DNA from: an uncultured Flavobacteriaceae bacterium
GTDB taxonomy: Bacteria; Bacteroidota; Bacteroidia; Flavobacteriales; Flavobacteriaceae
Assembly (NCBI GenBank): GCA_913065125.1
Contig: CAJYAG010000003.1
Span: 361,282 to 425,281, forward strand
Direction of reading: 5' to 3'
DNA: 64,000 nt
A model generated the notes under the pieces. The model was not told the DNA's origin. It saw only the letters and a list, made by a program, of their open reading frames with translations, and searched no databases. Positions within the stretch are counted from its first letter, which is position 1. Each line of letters begins with the position of its first letter. The translations under genes and the position numbers were made by a program. Positions 53,381-63,896 of this stretch are shown here, in pieces.

Positions 53381-53602
53381 TTATGCTTCTAATTTTGTAT
53401 CTGTTGTTGCGGTTGTCTTTCTTTTTATAGAAACCAAAATGCCAACCAAAACACCAAAAGAAAAACTTCCTAAAATGATTAAAATCCGAGAAACAGAAAT
53501 TTTCCAAAAGAGAAAATCTACATCTGTAATTTCTGAATTTTGTAAAGAAAAAATAACAATTAACAGTATAAAAAATAGTGAAACAATCGTTTTAGTTTTC
53601 AT
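53381..53602 (-). CDS. LapA-like (DUF1049) small membrane protein
   Basis: 73 residues with two transmembrane helices: TIVSLFFILLIVIFSLQNSE, whose Q-N-x-x-x motif after the first helix is typical, then ISVSRILIILGSFSFGVLVG. This is the LapA/YciS pattern. Function is poorly known; the E. coli LapA-LapB pair regulates LPS synthesis, but no lapB is beside it here. Confidence 0.8.
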   Translation of the reverse strand: MKTKTIVSLFFILLIVIFSLQNSEITDVDFLFWKISVSRILIILGSFSFGVLVGILVSIKRKTTATTDTKLEA

Positions 53603-53636
53603 TATGTGCCTTTTTAGTTGTTTAAAGATACTTAAT

Positions 53637-54665
53637 TTATTCGGTAACTTTTAATCTTGCTTGTGCGGTAATTCCGATTTCAGAATAGGTGTTGTTTAAA
53701 TATTTTAAATATCCAGTTATGGCAATCATCGCTGCATTGTCTGTTGTATACTCAAACTTCGGAATGTAGGTTGTCCATCCAAAATGCTTTTCTGCCAGTT
53801 GCAAACGTTTTCTAATTTCTGAATTAGCAGAAACGCCACCAGCAATTGCAATATGTTTGATGCCAGTTTGTTTAACCGCATTTTTTAATTTTTCCATTAA
53901 AATTTCAACAATTGTATACTGAATGGATGCGCAAATATCTACCAAGTTTTCTTCGATAAAATTGGGGTTTTCTTTTACTTGCTTCTGAATAAAATATAAA
54001 ATAGCAGTTTTTAATCCACTAAAACTAAAATCTAAATTGCCCACTTTTGGTTTGGTAAATTGAAAAGCTTTCGGATTTCCTTCTTGCGCATATTTGTCAA
54101 TTAACGGTCCGCCAGGATAAGGCAATCCTAAAATTTTAGCAGATTTGTCAAACGCTTCACCAACAGCATCATCAATGGTTTCTCCTAAAATTTCCATTTC
54201 AAAATGATGGGTCACTTTTACAATTTGTGTATGTCCGCCGCTTATCGTTAAACAGATAAATGGAAAAGGCGGAATCTTAGCAGTTGAGTCTTCAATAAAA
54301 TGGGCTAAAATATGCGCTTGCATATGATTTACATCAATCAGAGGAATTTGTAAACCCAACGCCAACGATTTGGCAAAAGAAGTACCAACTAATAAAGAAC
54401 CCATTAATCCTGGTCCGCGCGTAAAAGCAATTGCAGATAATTGATTTGTATCAATATTTGCTTGCTCTAAAGCTTGCTGTACAACAGGAACAATATTTTG
54501 TTGATGCGCTCTTGAAGCTAACTCAGGCACAACTCCGCCATATTTAGCATGTATTTCTTGATTTGCAATAACATTACTCAATACTTTCCCGTTGTAAATT
54601 ACAGAGGCGCTTGTGTCATCACAAGAAGATTCTATTCCTAAAATATAAATTGATTTTTGGCTCAA
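53637..54665 (-). CDS. tsaD: tRNA N6-adenosine threonylcarbamoyltransferase
   Basis: Transfers threonylcarbamoyl to A37 of ANN-decoding tRNAs. ASKHA-fold motifs: ILGIESSCDDTSASVI at the N-terminus, the metal ligands VNHMQAHILAH (about residues 107-117), LTISGGHTQIV and the late IAGGVSANSEIRKRL. 342 residues, normal. No in-frame ATG exists near the conserved N-terminus, so a TTG start at 54665 (MSQKSIYILG) is proposed. Divergent from tamB, as commonly seen in this family of bacteria. Confidence 0.95.
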   Translation of the reverse strand: MSQKSIYILGIESSCDDTSASVIYNGKVLSNVIANQEIHAKYGGVVPELASRAHQQNIVPVVQQALEQANIDTNQLSAIAFTRGPGLMGSLLVGTSFAKSLALGLQIPLIDVNHMQAHILAHFIEDSTAKIPPFPFICLTISGGHTQIVKVTHHFEMEILGETIDDAVGEAFDKSAKILGLPYPGGPLIDKYAQEGNPKAFQFTKPKVGNLDFSFSGLKTAILYFIQKQVKENPNFIEENLVDICASIQYTIVEILMEKLKNAVKQTGIKHIAIAGGVSANSEIRKRLQLAEKHFGWTTYIPKFEYTTDNAAMIAITGYLKYLNNTYSEIGITAQARLKVTE

Positions 54666-54691
54666 AAGGTTAAAAGGTTTAAATTGTGTTG

Positions 54692-54725
54692 CAAAAATAT
54701 TGATTCAAATTCAATAGTTACCAAA
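54692..54725 (-). promoter_or_regulatory. Putative tsaD promoter
   Basis: Minus strand TTTG (54725-54722), 22 bases, TATTTTTG (54699-54692), 26 bases before the TTG start. Confidence 0.45.
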
Positions 54726-54754
54726 ATTTCAACTTTCTTTGCAATAATTGGCAA

Positions 54755-54762
54755 TATTTTTG
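54755..54762 (+). promoter_or_regulatory. Putative tamB promoter, -7 element
   Basis: TATTTTTG matches TAnnTTTG, 38 bases before the proposed TTG start. The nearest TTTG (54738-54741) is only 13 bases upstream, so the -33 element is doubtful. Confidence 0.4.
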
Positions 54763-54800
54763 ATTAGAATTCACTGATTATTCCACTTTTAGATAAAAAA

Positions 54801-57800
54801 TTGATTATTAAAAACAAGATTAAAATATTTGTAAGGTTTTTAGCCTATGTGCTGCTATTCTTGTTTTTGATAAGTATTATCTTTTCAATTCCGGGAGTAC
54901 AAACAAGGTTGGCAAGAACGTTAACCAAAAGTTTAAAGAAATCGTACAATACAAATATTGTAATTAAAAGAGTAGATTTATCTTTTTTAGGTTCCGTTCG
55001 GTTAAAAGGTGTTCAAATAAGAGATCATCATAACGACACCTTAATTTTTGTAGATAAATTAAGCACTTCTTTATTGAATGCAAAAAAAGTAATCAATAAT
55101 AAAGTAAATTTAGGAAGTGTTTCATTAGACGGAGTCGATTTTCATTTAAAAACTCATAAAGGAGAAACAAATGACAACTTGTCTATTTTTATAGAAAGTT
55201 TCGAAGATGATTCTCCAAGAGATTCTTTAGCTGCCCCATTTTCTTTAAGTAGTTCTGATATGTATTTGAACAACTTAAATTTTAAGTTGATTGATGCAAA
55301 TAAGAAAGATAGTTTGCCTTTTTATGTTAAAGATGCAGGCGGAAGTTTAAGTGATTTTAAAATTCTTGGACCAGATGTCACTGCAAAGATTAGAGGCTTA
55401 TATTTTAGAGAAAAAAATGGATTGCAAGTCACCAATTTAACAACAGACTTTTCGTATACGACCACCAATATGCTGTTTAAAAAAACAGTGTTAGAAACAG
55501 AAACTTCTCAAATAAATGCAGACATTACCTTTGCATATAAAAGAGAGGATTTGCGGTTTTTTAACGATAAAGTTATCATAAATGCAGCTTTTTCTAAGAG
55601 CAGAGTTTCTTTAGAAGATTTAAGTAATTTTTATGGTGAATTCGGAGTTGGTGATGTGGTAAATTTAGATGGAAGTTTAGTGGGTACCTTAAATGATTTT
55701 AAAGTACATCAATTAGATGTGTATTCTGATCATGGAATTATTATCAACGGAGATTTAAAATTTGTAAATGCGATTGATACTGAAAAAGGATTTTCTTTTG
55801 ATGGTGATTTGCAAAACGTAACTGCAAACTATCAAGAGTTGAAAAATATTTTACCTAATCTTTTAGGAAAAACATTGCCAACCGAATTTAAAAGATTGGG
55901 AGATTTTACATTAAAAGGAAAAACCTTTATCAACGAAAATAAATTAGATTTAAATGTTGTTATTTTTTCTAAAATAGGAACCACAAAAGCAAATCTAAAC
56001 CTTACAAATATTGCCAATATAGATAATGCAAACTATAAAGGAAATGTAGAGTTGATCAATTTTAATATTGGTAAATTTTTAAATGAACCGCTCGTTGGTA
56101 AAATAACCTTAAACGGCGATGTAAACGGAACAGGATTTAGAGTAGACAATATAAATACAGGAATTATTGGTGTTATTAAAAAGTTAGACTTTAATAAGTA
56201 TACTTACAAAGATTTAAATGTCAACGGATTGTTTCAAAACAAGCTTTTCAATGGAAATTTAAATGTAAATGATGAGTTTTTAAAACTGCGATTTAACGGT
56301 TTGGCAGATTTTTCATCAAAAGTAAATAAGTTTGATTTTACAGCAACTATTGAAGATGCCGATTTGGTTAAAACCAATTTGTTTACAAGAGATAGTATTT
56401 CTAAAATAAAAGGAGAATTACAATTTGATATTGTTGGGAATACTTTTGATGATGTTATTGGTGTTACAACCTTTAATAATGTAGAATACACGAGTCCAAA
56501 ACAAACATATAATTTTAAAAGATTTATTGTTACATCAACTGTAAAAGACAATATTAAAACGATAGATATTAATAAAAATTCAGACGCCAACGATATTGCC
56601 CAGGGTTGGTTAAGAGGAAATTTTAGGTTTAGTGAATTATTTGCAATTACACAAAATGCTTTAGGAAGTATCTACACGAATTACAATCCATATAAAGTAG
56701 CGTCCAATCAATTTATAGAGTTCGATTTTAATATTTACAATCAAATTATTGATGTTTTTTTTCCAAAAATATTTATCGATAAAAACACTACGTTACGAGG
56801 AAAAATTAATGGAAATACAAATGCACTAAAACTTACTTTTAACTCTCCTAGAATAACGGTTTATGGCAGCGAGTTAGATTCTGTGTATTTGAGAATGGAT
56901 ACTAAAAGTAAATTATATAATACACACTTAACTGCATCAAAAGTAACAACAGATTATTTTAAAGCATCAAAACTTAACTTATTAAATGTTACAAAAAACG
57001 ATACGTTGTTTTTTAAATCAGAATTTAAAGGGGCCACAGCAATAAATGAAACCTTTAATATGGATTTTTTTTATACGTTTAATAAGGATAAAAAATCGGT
57101 ATTAGGAATTCAAAAATCTAGTTTTGATTTTGAAAACAATATTTGGAAAATTAATCCGCAGAATAATAAAAACAGTAAAGTTGTTTTCGACTTAAAAAAA
57201 CAAGAATTTAATTTTAGTCCTTTTTATTTAAGATCTAAAGAACAAGAAATAACCTTTAAAGGAGTTGTAAAAGATTCTACTCAAAAAGATTTAAAGATCG
57301 ATTTTAAGAAGGTGAAATTAGCTAGCTTGTTGCCAGAGATAGATAGTTTAACTTTAAATGGAGTTTTAAACGGACAACTAGACTTTCTTCAAAAAGACGG
57401 TCAATATAGCCCGAAAGGAAACTTGTCAGTTTCTAATTTTAAAATCAATTCTTTTGCCCAAGGAGATTTAGATTTGAATATCGTAGGAGAAAATTCTTAT
57501 GAAAAATATGCAGTAGATTTAACTTTAAAAAACTCGAATCGTAAAAGTATTTTTGCAAACGGTTTTATTGATTTCACAGATGAAAGACCTACAATAGATT
57601 TAAATGTAACGCTCGATAAATTTCAATTAAAAGCATTTAGTCCTTTAGGTCAAGATGTATTATCAAAATTAAGAGGAGAAGCATCAGGGAGTTTTAATAT
57701 GTCTGGATTTTTAAGAAATCCAGATATGAAAGGAGAGTTAGAGTTAAAAGACGCAGGTTTGTTATTTCCGTATTTAAATGTGGATTATGATTTTGAAGGA

Positions 57801-59279
57801 ATTACTAAAATTAAACTATACAACCAGTCATTTATTTTTGAGAGACTCAATTTATTGGATACTAAATACAATACTAGAGGGGATTTTAGTGGAACAATAT
57901 CCCATCAAGATTTTAAATTTTGGGGAATGGATTTAAATATCATAACCAATAATTTAGTTGTGTTAGACACTAAAGAAACTGAGGAGTCTTTGTATTATGG
58001 AACGGCTTTCATCAAAGGAAATGCAAAAATTTATGGACCAACAGACAACTTGTTTATAGATGTAAATGCAACCACAAATCCTAATACAAAATTTGTAATT
58101 CCGTTGAATGACATTAAAATGGTAGATAATTACAAGCTTATTCAGTTTAGAAGTGATAAAGAAATCAACACCAACAAAGAAATACAAGAATTTGAGTTAA
58201 ATGCATTAAAAGGATTAACACTAGACATTAATTTAGAAGTAACAAAAGACGCTATTGCAGAAATAGTAATAGATAAATCTAATGGTAGCTTGCTAAACGG
58301 AAGAGGAAATGGAAATTTAAAAATAGAAATTGATACGAGAGGTAAATTTAGAATGGATGGAAATTTTATTGTTGATGAAGGAAAATACGAATTTAAATAT
58401 GGTGGTTTAGTAAATAAAACATTTAATGTAAATAAAGGAGGCACCATTTCATGGGATGGAAGTCCGTCTGATGCAGACTTAAACATTACTGCAGTGTATA
58501 CAACAAAAGCAAATCCATCTATGTTGTTAGAAAATTTTAACTCTAACAGAAAAATACCTGTCAATTTAATCACAAGAATTAGTGGTGGATTATTTACTTC
58601 GAATCAAGAATTTGATATAGAAATTCCGAATGTAAACAACACCATTGCATCTGAGTTAGAATTTAAATTAAATGACAATGATGTAAATGAAAAAACAAAA
58701 CAATTTTTATCTTTGTTGGCGTTAAACACATTTTACAATCCAGATAAATCTAATTTTAACAGCTCAAATGCAATTATAGGAACAACATCCAATGCAATCT
58801 CAAATTTGATTTCAGATTTAATGAGTAGTGAAGACGGTAAAGTGCAATTTGATGTAGATTATGAAATTACTGACAAAACAGATGTGAATAATGTGATAAA
58901 TGACGATCTGGTGAATTTTGCTGTTGGTACACAAATTTCTGATAGGGTGGTGGTAAACGGAAAAGTTGGAGTACCAGTTGGGTCAAAAACACAATCTAGT
59001 GTTGTAGGAGAAGTAAAAGTAGAAATTTTATTAAACGAAAATGGAAATTTTAGAGGTGTTATTTTTAATCGTCAAAACGAAATTCAATATTCTACAGAAG
59101 AAGAAGGTTATACACAAGGAATCGGTTTAACGTATCAAGTAGATTTTAATAATTTAGTAGACTTACTTAGAAAAATAGGATTGAAAAAGAAAAAAGCAAT
59201 TGACATAAAAAAAGACTCTGTTAAAACAGCAAAAACAAATCGCTTTACAGAGTTTACATCAACAAAAAACAAAAATTAA
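54801..59279 (+). CDS. tamB: TamB-like translocation/assembly module protein
   Basis: 1492 residues. An N-terminal membrane anchor (about 8-30, FVRFLAYVLLFLFLISIIFS) is followed by a long AsmA/TamB-type repetitive beta structure spanning the periplasm. The C-terminal DUF490/TamB domain (about 1080-1450) includes GNGNLKIEIDTRGKFRMDGN and GKYEFKYGGLVNKTFNVNKG. Members are bridge-like proteins implicated in lipid transport and outer-membrane assembly. The start is TTG at 54801; there is a stop 36 bases upstream in frame and no ATG nearby. Ends two bases before the nucleotidyltransferase gene. Confidence 0.9.
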   Translation: MIIKNKIKIFVRFLAYVLLFLFLISIIFSIPGVQTRLARTLTKSLKKSYNTNIVIKRVDLSFLGSVRLKGVQIRDHHNDTLIFVDKLSTSLLNAKKVINNKVNLGSVSLDGVDFHLKTHKGETNDNLSIFIESFEDDSPRDSLAAPFSLSSSDMYLNNLNFKLIDANKKDSLPFYVKDAGGSLSDFKILGPDVTAKIRGLYFREKNGLQVTNLTTDFSYTTTNMLFKKTVLETETSQINADITFAYKREDLRFFNDKVIINAAFSKSRVSLEDLSNFYGEFGVGDVVNLDGSLVGTLNDFKVHQLDVYSDHGIIINGDLKFVNAIDTEKGFSFDGDLQNVTANYQELKNILPNLLGKTLPTEFKRLGDFTLKGKTFINENKLDLNVVIFSKIGTTKANLNLTNIANIDNANYKGNVELINFNIGKFLNEPLVGKITLNGDVNGTGFRVDNINTGIIGVIKKLDFNKYTYKDLNVNGLFQNKLFNGNLNVNDEFLKLRFNGLADFSSKVNKFDFTATIEDADLVKTNLFTRDSISKIKGELQFDIVGNTFDDVIGVTTFNNVEYTSPKQTYNFKRFIVTSTVKDNIKTIDINKNSDANDIAQGWLRGNFRFSELFAITQNALGSIYTNYNPYKVASNQFIEFDFNIYNQIIDVFFPKIFIDKNTTLRGKINGNTNALKLTFNSPRITVYGSELDSVYLRMDTKSKLYNTHLTASKVTTDYFKASKLNLLNVTKNDTLFFKSEFKGATAINETFNMDFFYTFNKDKKSVLGIQKSSFDFENNIWKINPQNNKNSKVVFDLKKQEFNFSPFYLRSKEQEITFKGVVKDSTQKDLKIDFKKVKLASLLPEIDSLTLNGVLNGQLDFLQKDGQYSPKGNLSVSNFKINSFAQGDLDLNIVGENSYEKYAVDLTLKNSNRKSIFANGFIDFTDERPTIDLNVTLDKFQLKAFSPLGQDVLSKLRGEASGSFNMSGFLRNPDMKGELELKDAGLLFPYLNVDYDFEGITKIKLYNQSFIFERLNLLDTKYNTRGDFSGTISHQDFKFWGMDLNIITNNLVVLDTKETEESLYYGTAFIKGNAKIYGPTDNLFIDVNATTNPNTKFVIPLNDIKMVDNYKLIQFRSDKEINTNKEIQEFELNALKGLTLDINLEVTKDAIAEIVIDKSNGSLLNGRGNGNLKIEIDTRGKFRMDGNFIVDEGKYEFKYGGLVNKTFNVNKGGTISWDGSPSDADLNITAVYTTKANPSMLLENFNSNRKIPVNLITRISGGLFTSNQEFDIEIPNVNNTIASELEFKLNDNDVNEKTKQFLSLLALNTFYNPDKSNFNSSNAIIGTTSNAISNLISDLMSSEDGKVQFDVDYEITDKTDVNNVINDDLVNFAVGTQISDRVVVNGKVGVPVGSKTQSSVVGEVKVEILLNENGNFRGVIFNRQNEIQYSTEEEGYTQGIGLTYQVDFNNLVDLLRKIGLKKKKAIDIKKDSVKTAKTNRFTEFTSTKNKN

Positions 59280-59281
59280 AT

Positions 59282-60184
59282 ATGAAAGACTTTACACTAG
59301 TAATTTTAGCAGCAGGAATGGGAAGTAGATATGGAGGAACAAAACAACTTGACGGAATATCTGAACACGGAGAAACCATCATGGATTTTTCTTTGTTTGA
59401 TGCAATTAAAGCCGGATTTACAAAGGTTGTGTTTATTGTTCGTAAAGATATCTTAGATGAAGTAAAAACCGATTTTGGTGCAAAACTAGAAGGTAAAGTA
59501 GAAGTTGAATACGCAATTCAGGAAACTTCTAAAGTACCAGAAAAATATAGTAAAAATAACCGTGTTAAACCTTGGGGAACAGCACACGCTTTATTAGTTG
59601 CAAAAGATCAAATTAAAGATAATTTTTGTGTCATTAATGCAGATGATTTTTATGGATTAGATGCTTTTGAAACAATTATTTCTTTTTTAAAGAATGCCGA
59701 TGAAGCATCCACAAATTACGCAATGGTTGGGTATCCTATTTACAATACCTTATCAGAAAATGGAAGCGTTTCTAGAGGAGAAACTTTTGCAGATGAAGAT
59801 AGTAATTTACAGCAAATAAAAGAAAGAACAGCCATTACAAAAAGAGGAGAAGAAATTGTTTTCGAAAACGAGGAAGGTAATGAAGAAATTATGTCTAGAG
59901 ATACCATTGTATCTATGAATTTCTTTGGGTTTACGCCAACGTTCTTAAACTTTTTAGATAGTGAGTTCGAAGCATTTTTAGAAGAAAGTAGTCAGGAATT
60001 AAAAGCAGAATTCTTTTTGCCTTTGGTTGTAGATAACTTAATAAAAACGAACAAAGCCCAAATGAAAGTATTAAGTACTGATGCAAAATGGATGGGCGTT
60101 ACTTATAAAGAAGACAAAGAAGTTGTTGTAAATAAAGTAAAAGAACTAATTCAGCAAAATGTGTATCCACCAAAACTTTGGTAA
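59282..60184 (+). CDS. Nucleotidyltransferase (sugar-1-phosphate NTP transferase type)
   Basis: 300 residues. The N-terminal LVILAAGMGSRYGGTKQLDGI is the nucleotide-binding signature of the nucleotidyltransferase superfamily. WGTAHALLVAKDQI and VINADDFYG provide the metal-binding Asp pair, and VSMNFFGFTP follows. It overlaps the downstream kinase gene (TAATG), which strongly suggests that the kinase makes the sugar-1-phosphate used here to form an NDP-sugar. The sugar is not known. Confidence 0.85.
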   Translation: MKDFTLVILAAGMGSRYGGTKQLDGISEHGETIMDFSLFDAIKAGFTKVVFIVRKDILDEVKTDFGAKLEGKVEVEYAIQETSKVPEKYSKNNRVKPWGTAHALLVAKDQIKDNFCVINADDFYGLDAFETIISFLKNADEASTNYAMVGYPIYNTLSENGSVSRGETFADEDSNLQQIKERTAITKRGEEIVFENEEGNEEIMSRDTIVSMNFFGFTPTFLNFLDSEFEAFLEESSQELKAEFFLPLVVDNLIKTNKAQMKVLSTDAKWMGVTYKEDKEVVVNKVKELIQQNVYPPKLW

Positions 60185-61269
60185 TGGAAAACATATTGAA
60201 AAGTATCATTAATCAGTTTGAGATTCAATCTGAATTTGAATCGTATCAAGAACTAAATTCTGGACATATTAATGATACTTTTTTAATTAAAACAACTCAC
60301 AAACCGCAGTACGTTTTACAGAAAATTAATAAAACTGTTTTTCCGAAAGCAAAAGAATTAATTGCAAATAAAATTTGTGTTAGCAATCATTTACAATACA
60401 AATTAAAGGATTTACCTCAAAAAGAAATTCAGCAAAAAGTATTGTGTTTTGTAAAAGCAAAAGACAACACTTTTTTTTATGAAGATACAGATGGTAACTG
60501 TTGGAATGCTTCTATTTTTATCGAAGATTCCGTTACCTATTTAAAAGCAGAAAATACGCAGATTGCTTTTGAAGCTGGTAAAATTACAGGAGCATTTTTA
60601 GAATTGACAAAAGATGTTGATCTTTCAAATATCACAACTACTTTAGAAGATTTTCATTCTGTTACTGTCAGATACCAACAATTTAATAAAGCACTTGAAA
60701 ATGCAACAGAAGTGAAAATCAATCAATCGAAAGAATTGATAGATTTTATAGAAAGGCATGTCAACTTAATGCAAGAAATTGACACTGCAATTCAGCAGCA
60801 AAAAGTACCGATTAGACTTACACATAACGATACAAAAATTTCGAACATTTTATTTTCAAAAGAAAATAAAGCATTGTGTTTAATTGATACAGATACTGTA
60901 ATGCAAGGTGTTTTGCATTTCGATTATGGTGATGCCATTAGAACATTGTGTAATACTGCGGATGAAGATGAAATAAATACCGATAAAATTGAGTTTAATT
61001 TCGAGTATTTTACAAGTTATACTGAAGGTTTTTTTAGGAGCTTTAAAAGTGCCACAAAAGAAGAAATCGATTTGCTACCAATCAGTATAAAAATAGTGCC
61101 TTTTATTATGGGAATGCGTTTTTTAACAGATTATCTAAACAATGATGTCTACTTTAAAACCAAGCATCATAATCATAATTTAGAGAGGGCAAAAAATCAA
61201 TTTGTATTTGTTGAAAAAATCACAAATCAATTTCCAAAGATTACAGCGTTTATTAATGCTTTAAAATAA
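60184..61269 (+). CDS. Aminoglycoside-phosphotransferase-fold sugar kinase (NahK-like)
   Basis: 361 residues from the ATG at 60184; an in-frame TTG two codons earlier is less likely. Kinase-like motifs: NSGHINDTFLIKT (P-loop-like), YVLQKINKTVF (ATP-binding Lys), the catalytic loop RLTHNDTKISNILF (about residues 213-226) and the Mg motif LCLIDTDTVMQGVLHFDYGDAIR. The pattern is close to N-acetylhexosamine 1-kinases, which pair with a uridylyltransferase for amino-sugar salvage. Specificity is inferred only. Confidence 0.85.
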   Translation: MENILKSIINQFEIQSEFESYQELNSGHINDTFLIKTTHKPQYVLQKINKTVFPKAKELIANKICVSNHLQYKLKDLPQKEIQQKVLCFVKAKDNTFFYEDTDGNCWNASIFIEDSVTYLKAENTQIAFEAGKITGAFLELTKDVDLSNITTTLEDFHSVTVRYQQFNKALENATEVKINQSKELIDFIERHVNLMQEIDTAIQQQKVPIRLTHNDTKISNILFSKENKALCLIDTDTVMQGVLHFDYGDAIRTLCNTADEDEINTDKIEFNFEYFTSYTEGFFRSFKSATKEEIDLLPISIKIVPFIMGMRFLTDYLNNDVYFKTKHHNHNLERAKNQFVFVEKITNQFPKITAFINALK

Positions 61270-61341
61270 TTTTTATACCAGTCAAATTATTATTAAAATG
61301 AGTTAATATTTCTTAACTTTACAATTAGAGGTATAAATACA

Positions 61342-62316
61342 ATGAAAAAAATAGCAGTAATGACTTCTGGTGGAGATTCGCCAGGAATGAACGCAGCAAT
61401 ACGATCAGTTGTTAGAACTTGTGCGTATTATAAAAAGGAATGTATTGGTGTTTATCGCGGTTTTCAAGGAATGATTGAAGGCGATTTTATCGAGTTAAAA
61501 GCGAGAACAGTAAATAACATTATCAACAAAGGCGGAACGATTCTTAAAACCGCAAGATCTAAAGATTTTAGAACTCCTGAAGGACGAAAAAAAGCGTTCG
61601 AACAATTGAAAAAACACCATATTGACGGACTTGTTATCATTGGAGGAGATGGTTCTTTTACTGGAGCAATGACTTTTAATGAAGAGTTTAATTTTCCTGT
61701 AATCGGAATTCCTGGAACTATTGATAATGATATTTTTGGAACTTCGCACACCTTAGGTTACGATACAGCATTAAATACGGCTGTAGAAGCAATTGATAAA
61801 ATTAGAGACACCGCTTCTTCTCATAATAGATTGTTTTTTGTTGAGGTTATGGGAAGAGATGCCGGTTTTATTGCTTTAAATGCTGGCGTTGGAGCAGGAG
61901 CAGAAGAAATTTTAATTCCTGAAGAAGATTTAGGACTAGACAGAATGCTAGAGTCATTAAAAAGAAGTAAAAATTCAGGAAAATCATCGAGTATTGTTGT
62001 GGTTGCAGAAGGAGATAAATCTGGAAAGAATGTATACGAATTAGCAAAATATGTAGAAGATAATTTACCAGAATACGAAGTAAGAGTTTCAATTCTCGGT
62101 CATATGCAACGCGGAGGTTCGCCAAGTTGTTTTGACAGAGTTTTAGCAAGTAGATTAGGTGTAAAAGCGGTAGAACTATTATTAGAAAATAAATCGAACT
62201 TAATGGTCGGTTTAAAAGATAATGAAATCATAACAACAGAGCTTCAAGAAGCAATAAAAGGTGTACATATAATAGATCAAGAACTTTTAAGGGTTTCTGA
62301 TATTATGTCAACATAA
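61342..62316 (+). CDS. pfkA: ATP-dependent 6-phosphofructokinase
   Basis: 324 residues. TSGGDSPGMNAAIRS (about 8-22) and VIIGGDGSFTGA (about 97-108) form the ATP site; the Gly in GGDGS argues for ATP rather than PPi. PGTIDNDI (about 121-128) carries the catalytic Asp. EVMGRDAGFIAL and LGHMQRGGSPSCFDR bind fructose-6-phosphate. Commits carbon to glycolysis. It lies 13 bases upstream of gapA, an operon of two glycolytic enzymes. Confidence 0.97.
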   Translation: MKKIAVMTSGGDSPGMNAAIRSVVRTCAYYKKECIGVYRGFQGMIEGDFIELKARTVNNIINKGGTILKTARSKDFRTPEGRKKAFEQLKKHHIDGLVIIGGDGSFTGAMTFNEEFNFPVIGIPGTIDNDIFGTSHTLGYDTALNTAVEAIDKIRDTASSHNRLFFVEVMGRDAGFIALNAGVGAGAEEILIPEEDLGLDRMLESLKRSKNSGKSSSIVVVAEGDKSGKNVYELAKYVEDNLPEYEVRVSILGHMQRGGSPSCFDRVLASRLGVKAVELLLENKSNLMVGLKDNEIITTELQEAIKGVHIIDQELLRVSDIMST

Positions 62317-62329
62317 AAAAATAAAATAA

Positions 62330-63325
<996 letters not shown>

Positions 63326-63341
63326 AAAGAAAATTTATAAT

Positions 63342-63380
63342 AAAAAAAGTCGTTTTTGGAATCCCAAAACGACTTTTTTT
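63342..63380. terminator. Bidirectional terminator
   Basis: A7-GTCGTTTT...AAAACGAC-T7 long stem between convergent gapA and ridA. Confidence 0.92.
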
Positions 63381-63397
63381 ATTGATTTGCAACTCCT

Positions 63398-63778
63398 TTA
63401 TTTCACAGCAATCACACTAATTTCTACATTTACATATTTTGGTAAATTGGCAACTTCTACTGTTTCTCTTGCTGGTGCAGTTGCTTCATTAAAATACGTT
63501 GCATACACAGCATTTATGGCTCCAAAATTTTCCATATCAGAAATAAAGATTGAGGTTTTTACAATGTTTTCAAACGTCATTTCTGCAGCTTCTAACACCG
63601 CTTTTACATTTTCCATTACTTGTTTGGTTTCTGTAGAAATATCGTCTAAAACCAATTCTCCATTTGCAGGATTTATCGCAATTTGTCCAGAAGTATATAA
63701 GGTATTTCCAACTAATGTTGCTTGATTGTAAGGTCCGATTGGCGCTGGTGCTTTTGATGTTGTAATGATTTTTTTCAT
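63398..63778 (-). CDS. ridA: RidA-family reactive enamine/imine deaminase
   Basis: 126 residues matching the YjgF/YER057c/UK114 family: SKAPAPIGPYNQATLVGNTLYTSGQIAINP at the N-terminus, then the conserved C-terminal ATAPARETVEVANLPKYVNVEISVIA with the substrate-binding Arg. It deaminates 2-aminoacrylate and related enamines released by PLP enzymes. Its ATG is directly preceded (in transcription order) by the second composite repeat. Confidence 0.95.
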   Translation of the reverse strand: MKKIITTSKAPAPIGPYNQATLVGNTLYTSGQIAINPANGELVLDDISTETKQVMENVKAVLEAAEMTFENIVKTSIFISDMENFGAINAVYATYFNEATAPARETVEVANLPKYVNVEISVIAVK

Positions 63779-63796
63779 GTTTTTTGTTTTTTTTTA

Positions 63797-63896
63797 GGTT
63801 CAAAGGTTCAAAGGTTCAAAGGTGCAGAGGTTCAAAGTAGCAAAGTAAAAAAGTTACAAATTTTGTTGTTTTGTAAGTTTCAAAATTTTAGTTTTT
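63797..63896. repeat. Composite repeat copy 2, left part
   Basis: TTCAAAGG octamers followed by an A+T-rich linker. It is nearly identical to 1183-1264 apart from an extra ~20-base TTCAAAGTAG-type segment. It lies upstream of ridA exactly as copy 1 lies upstream of hemH. Confidence 0.8.

Noticed and set aside
63348..63725. Plus-strand frame overlapping the 3-prime end of gapA and the ridA gene
   Set aside because: It begins inside gapA, crosses a terminator hairpin and is antisense to ridA.
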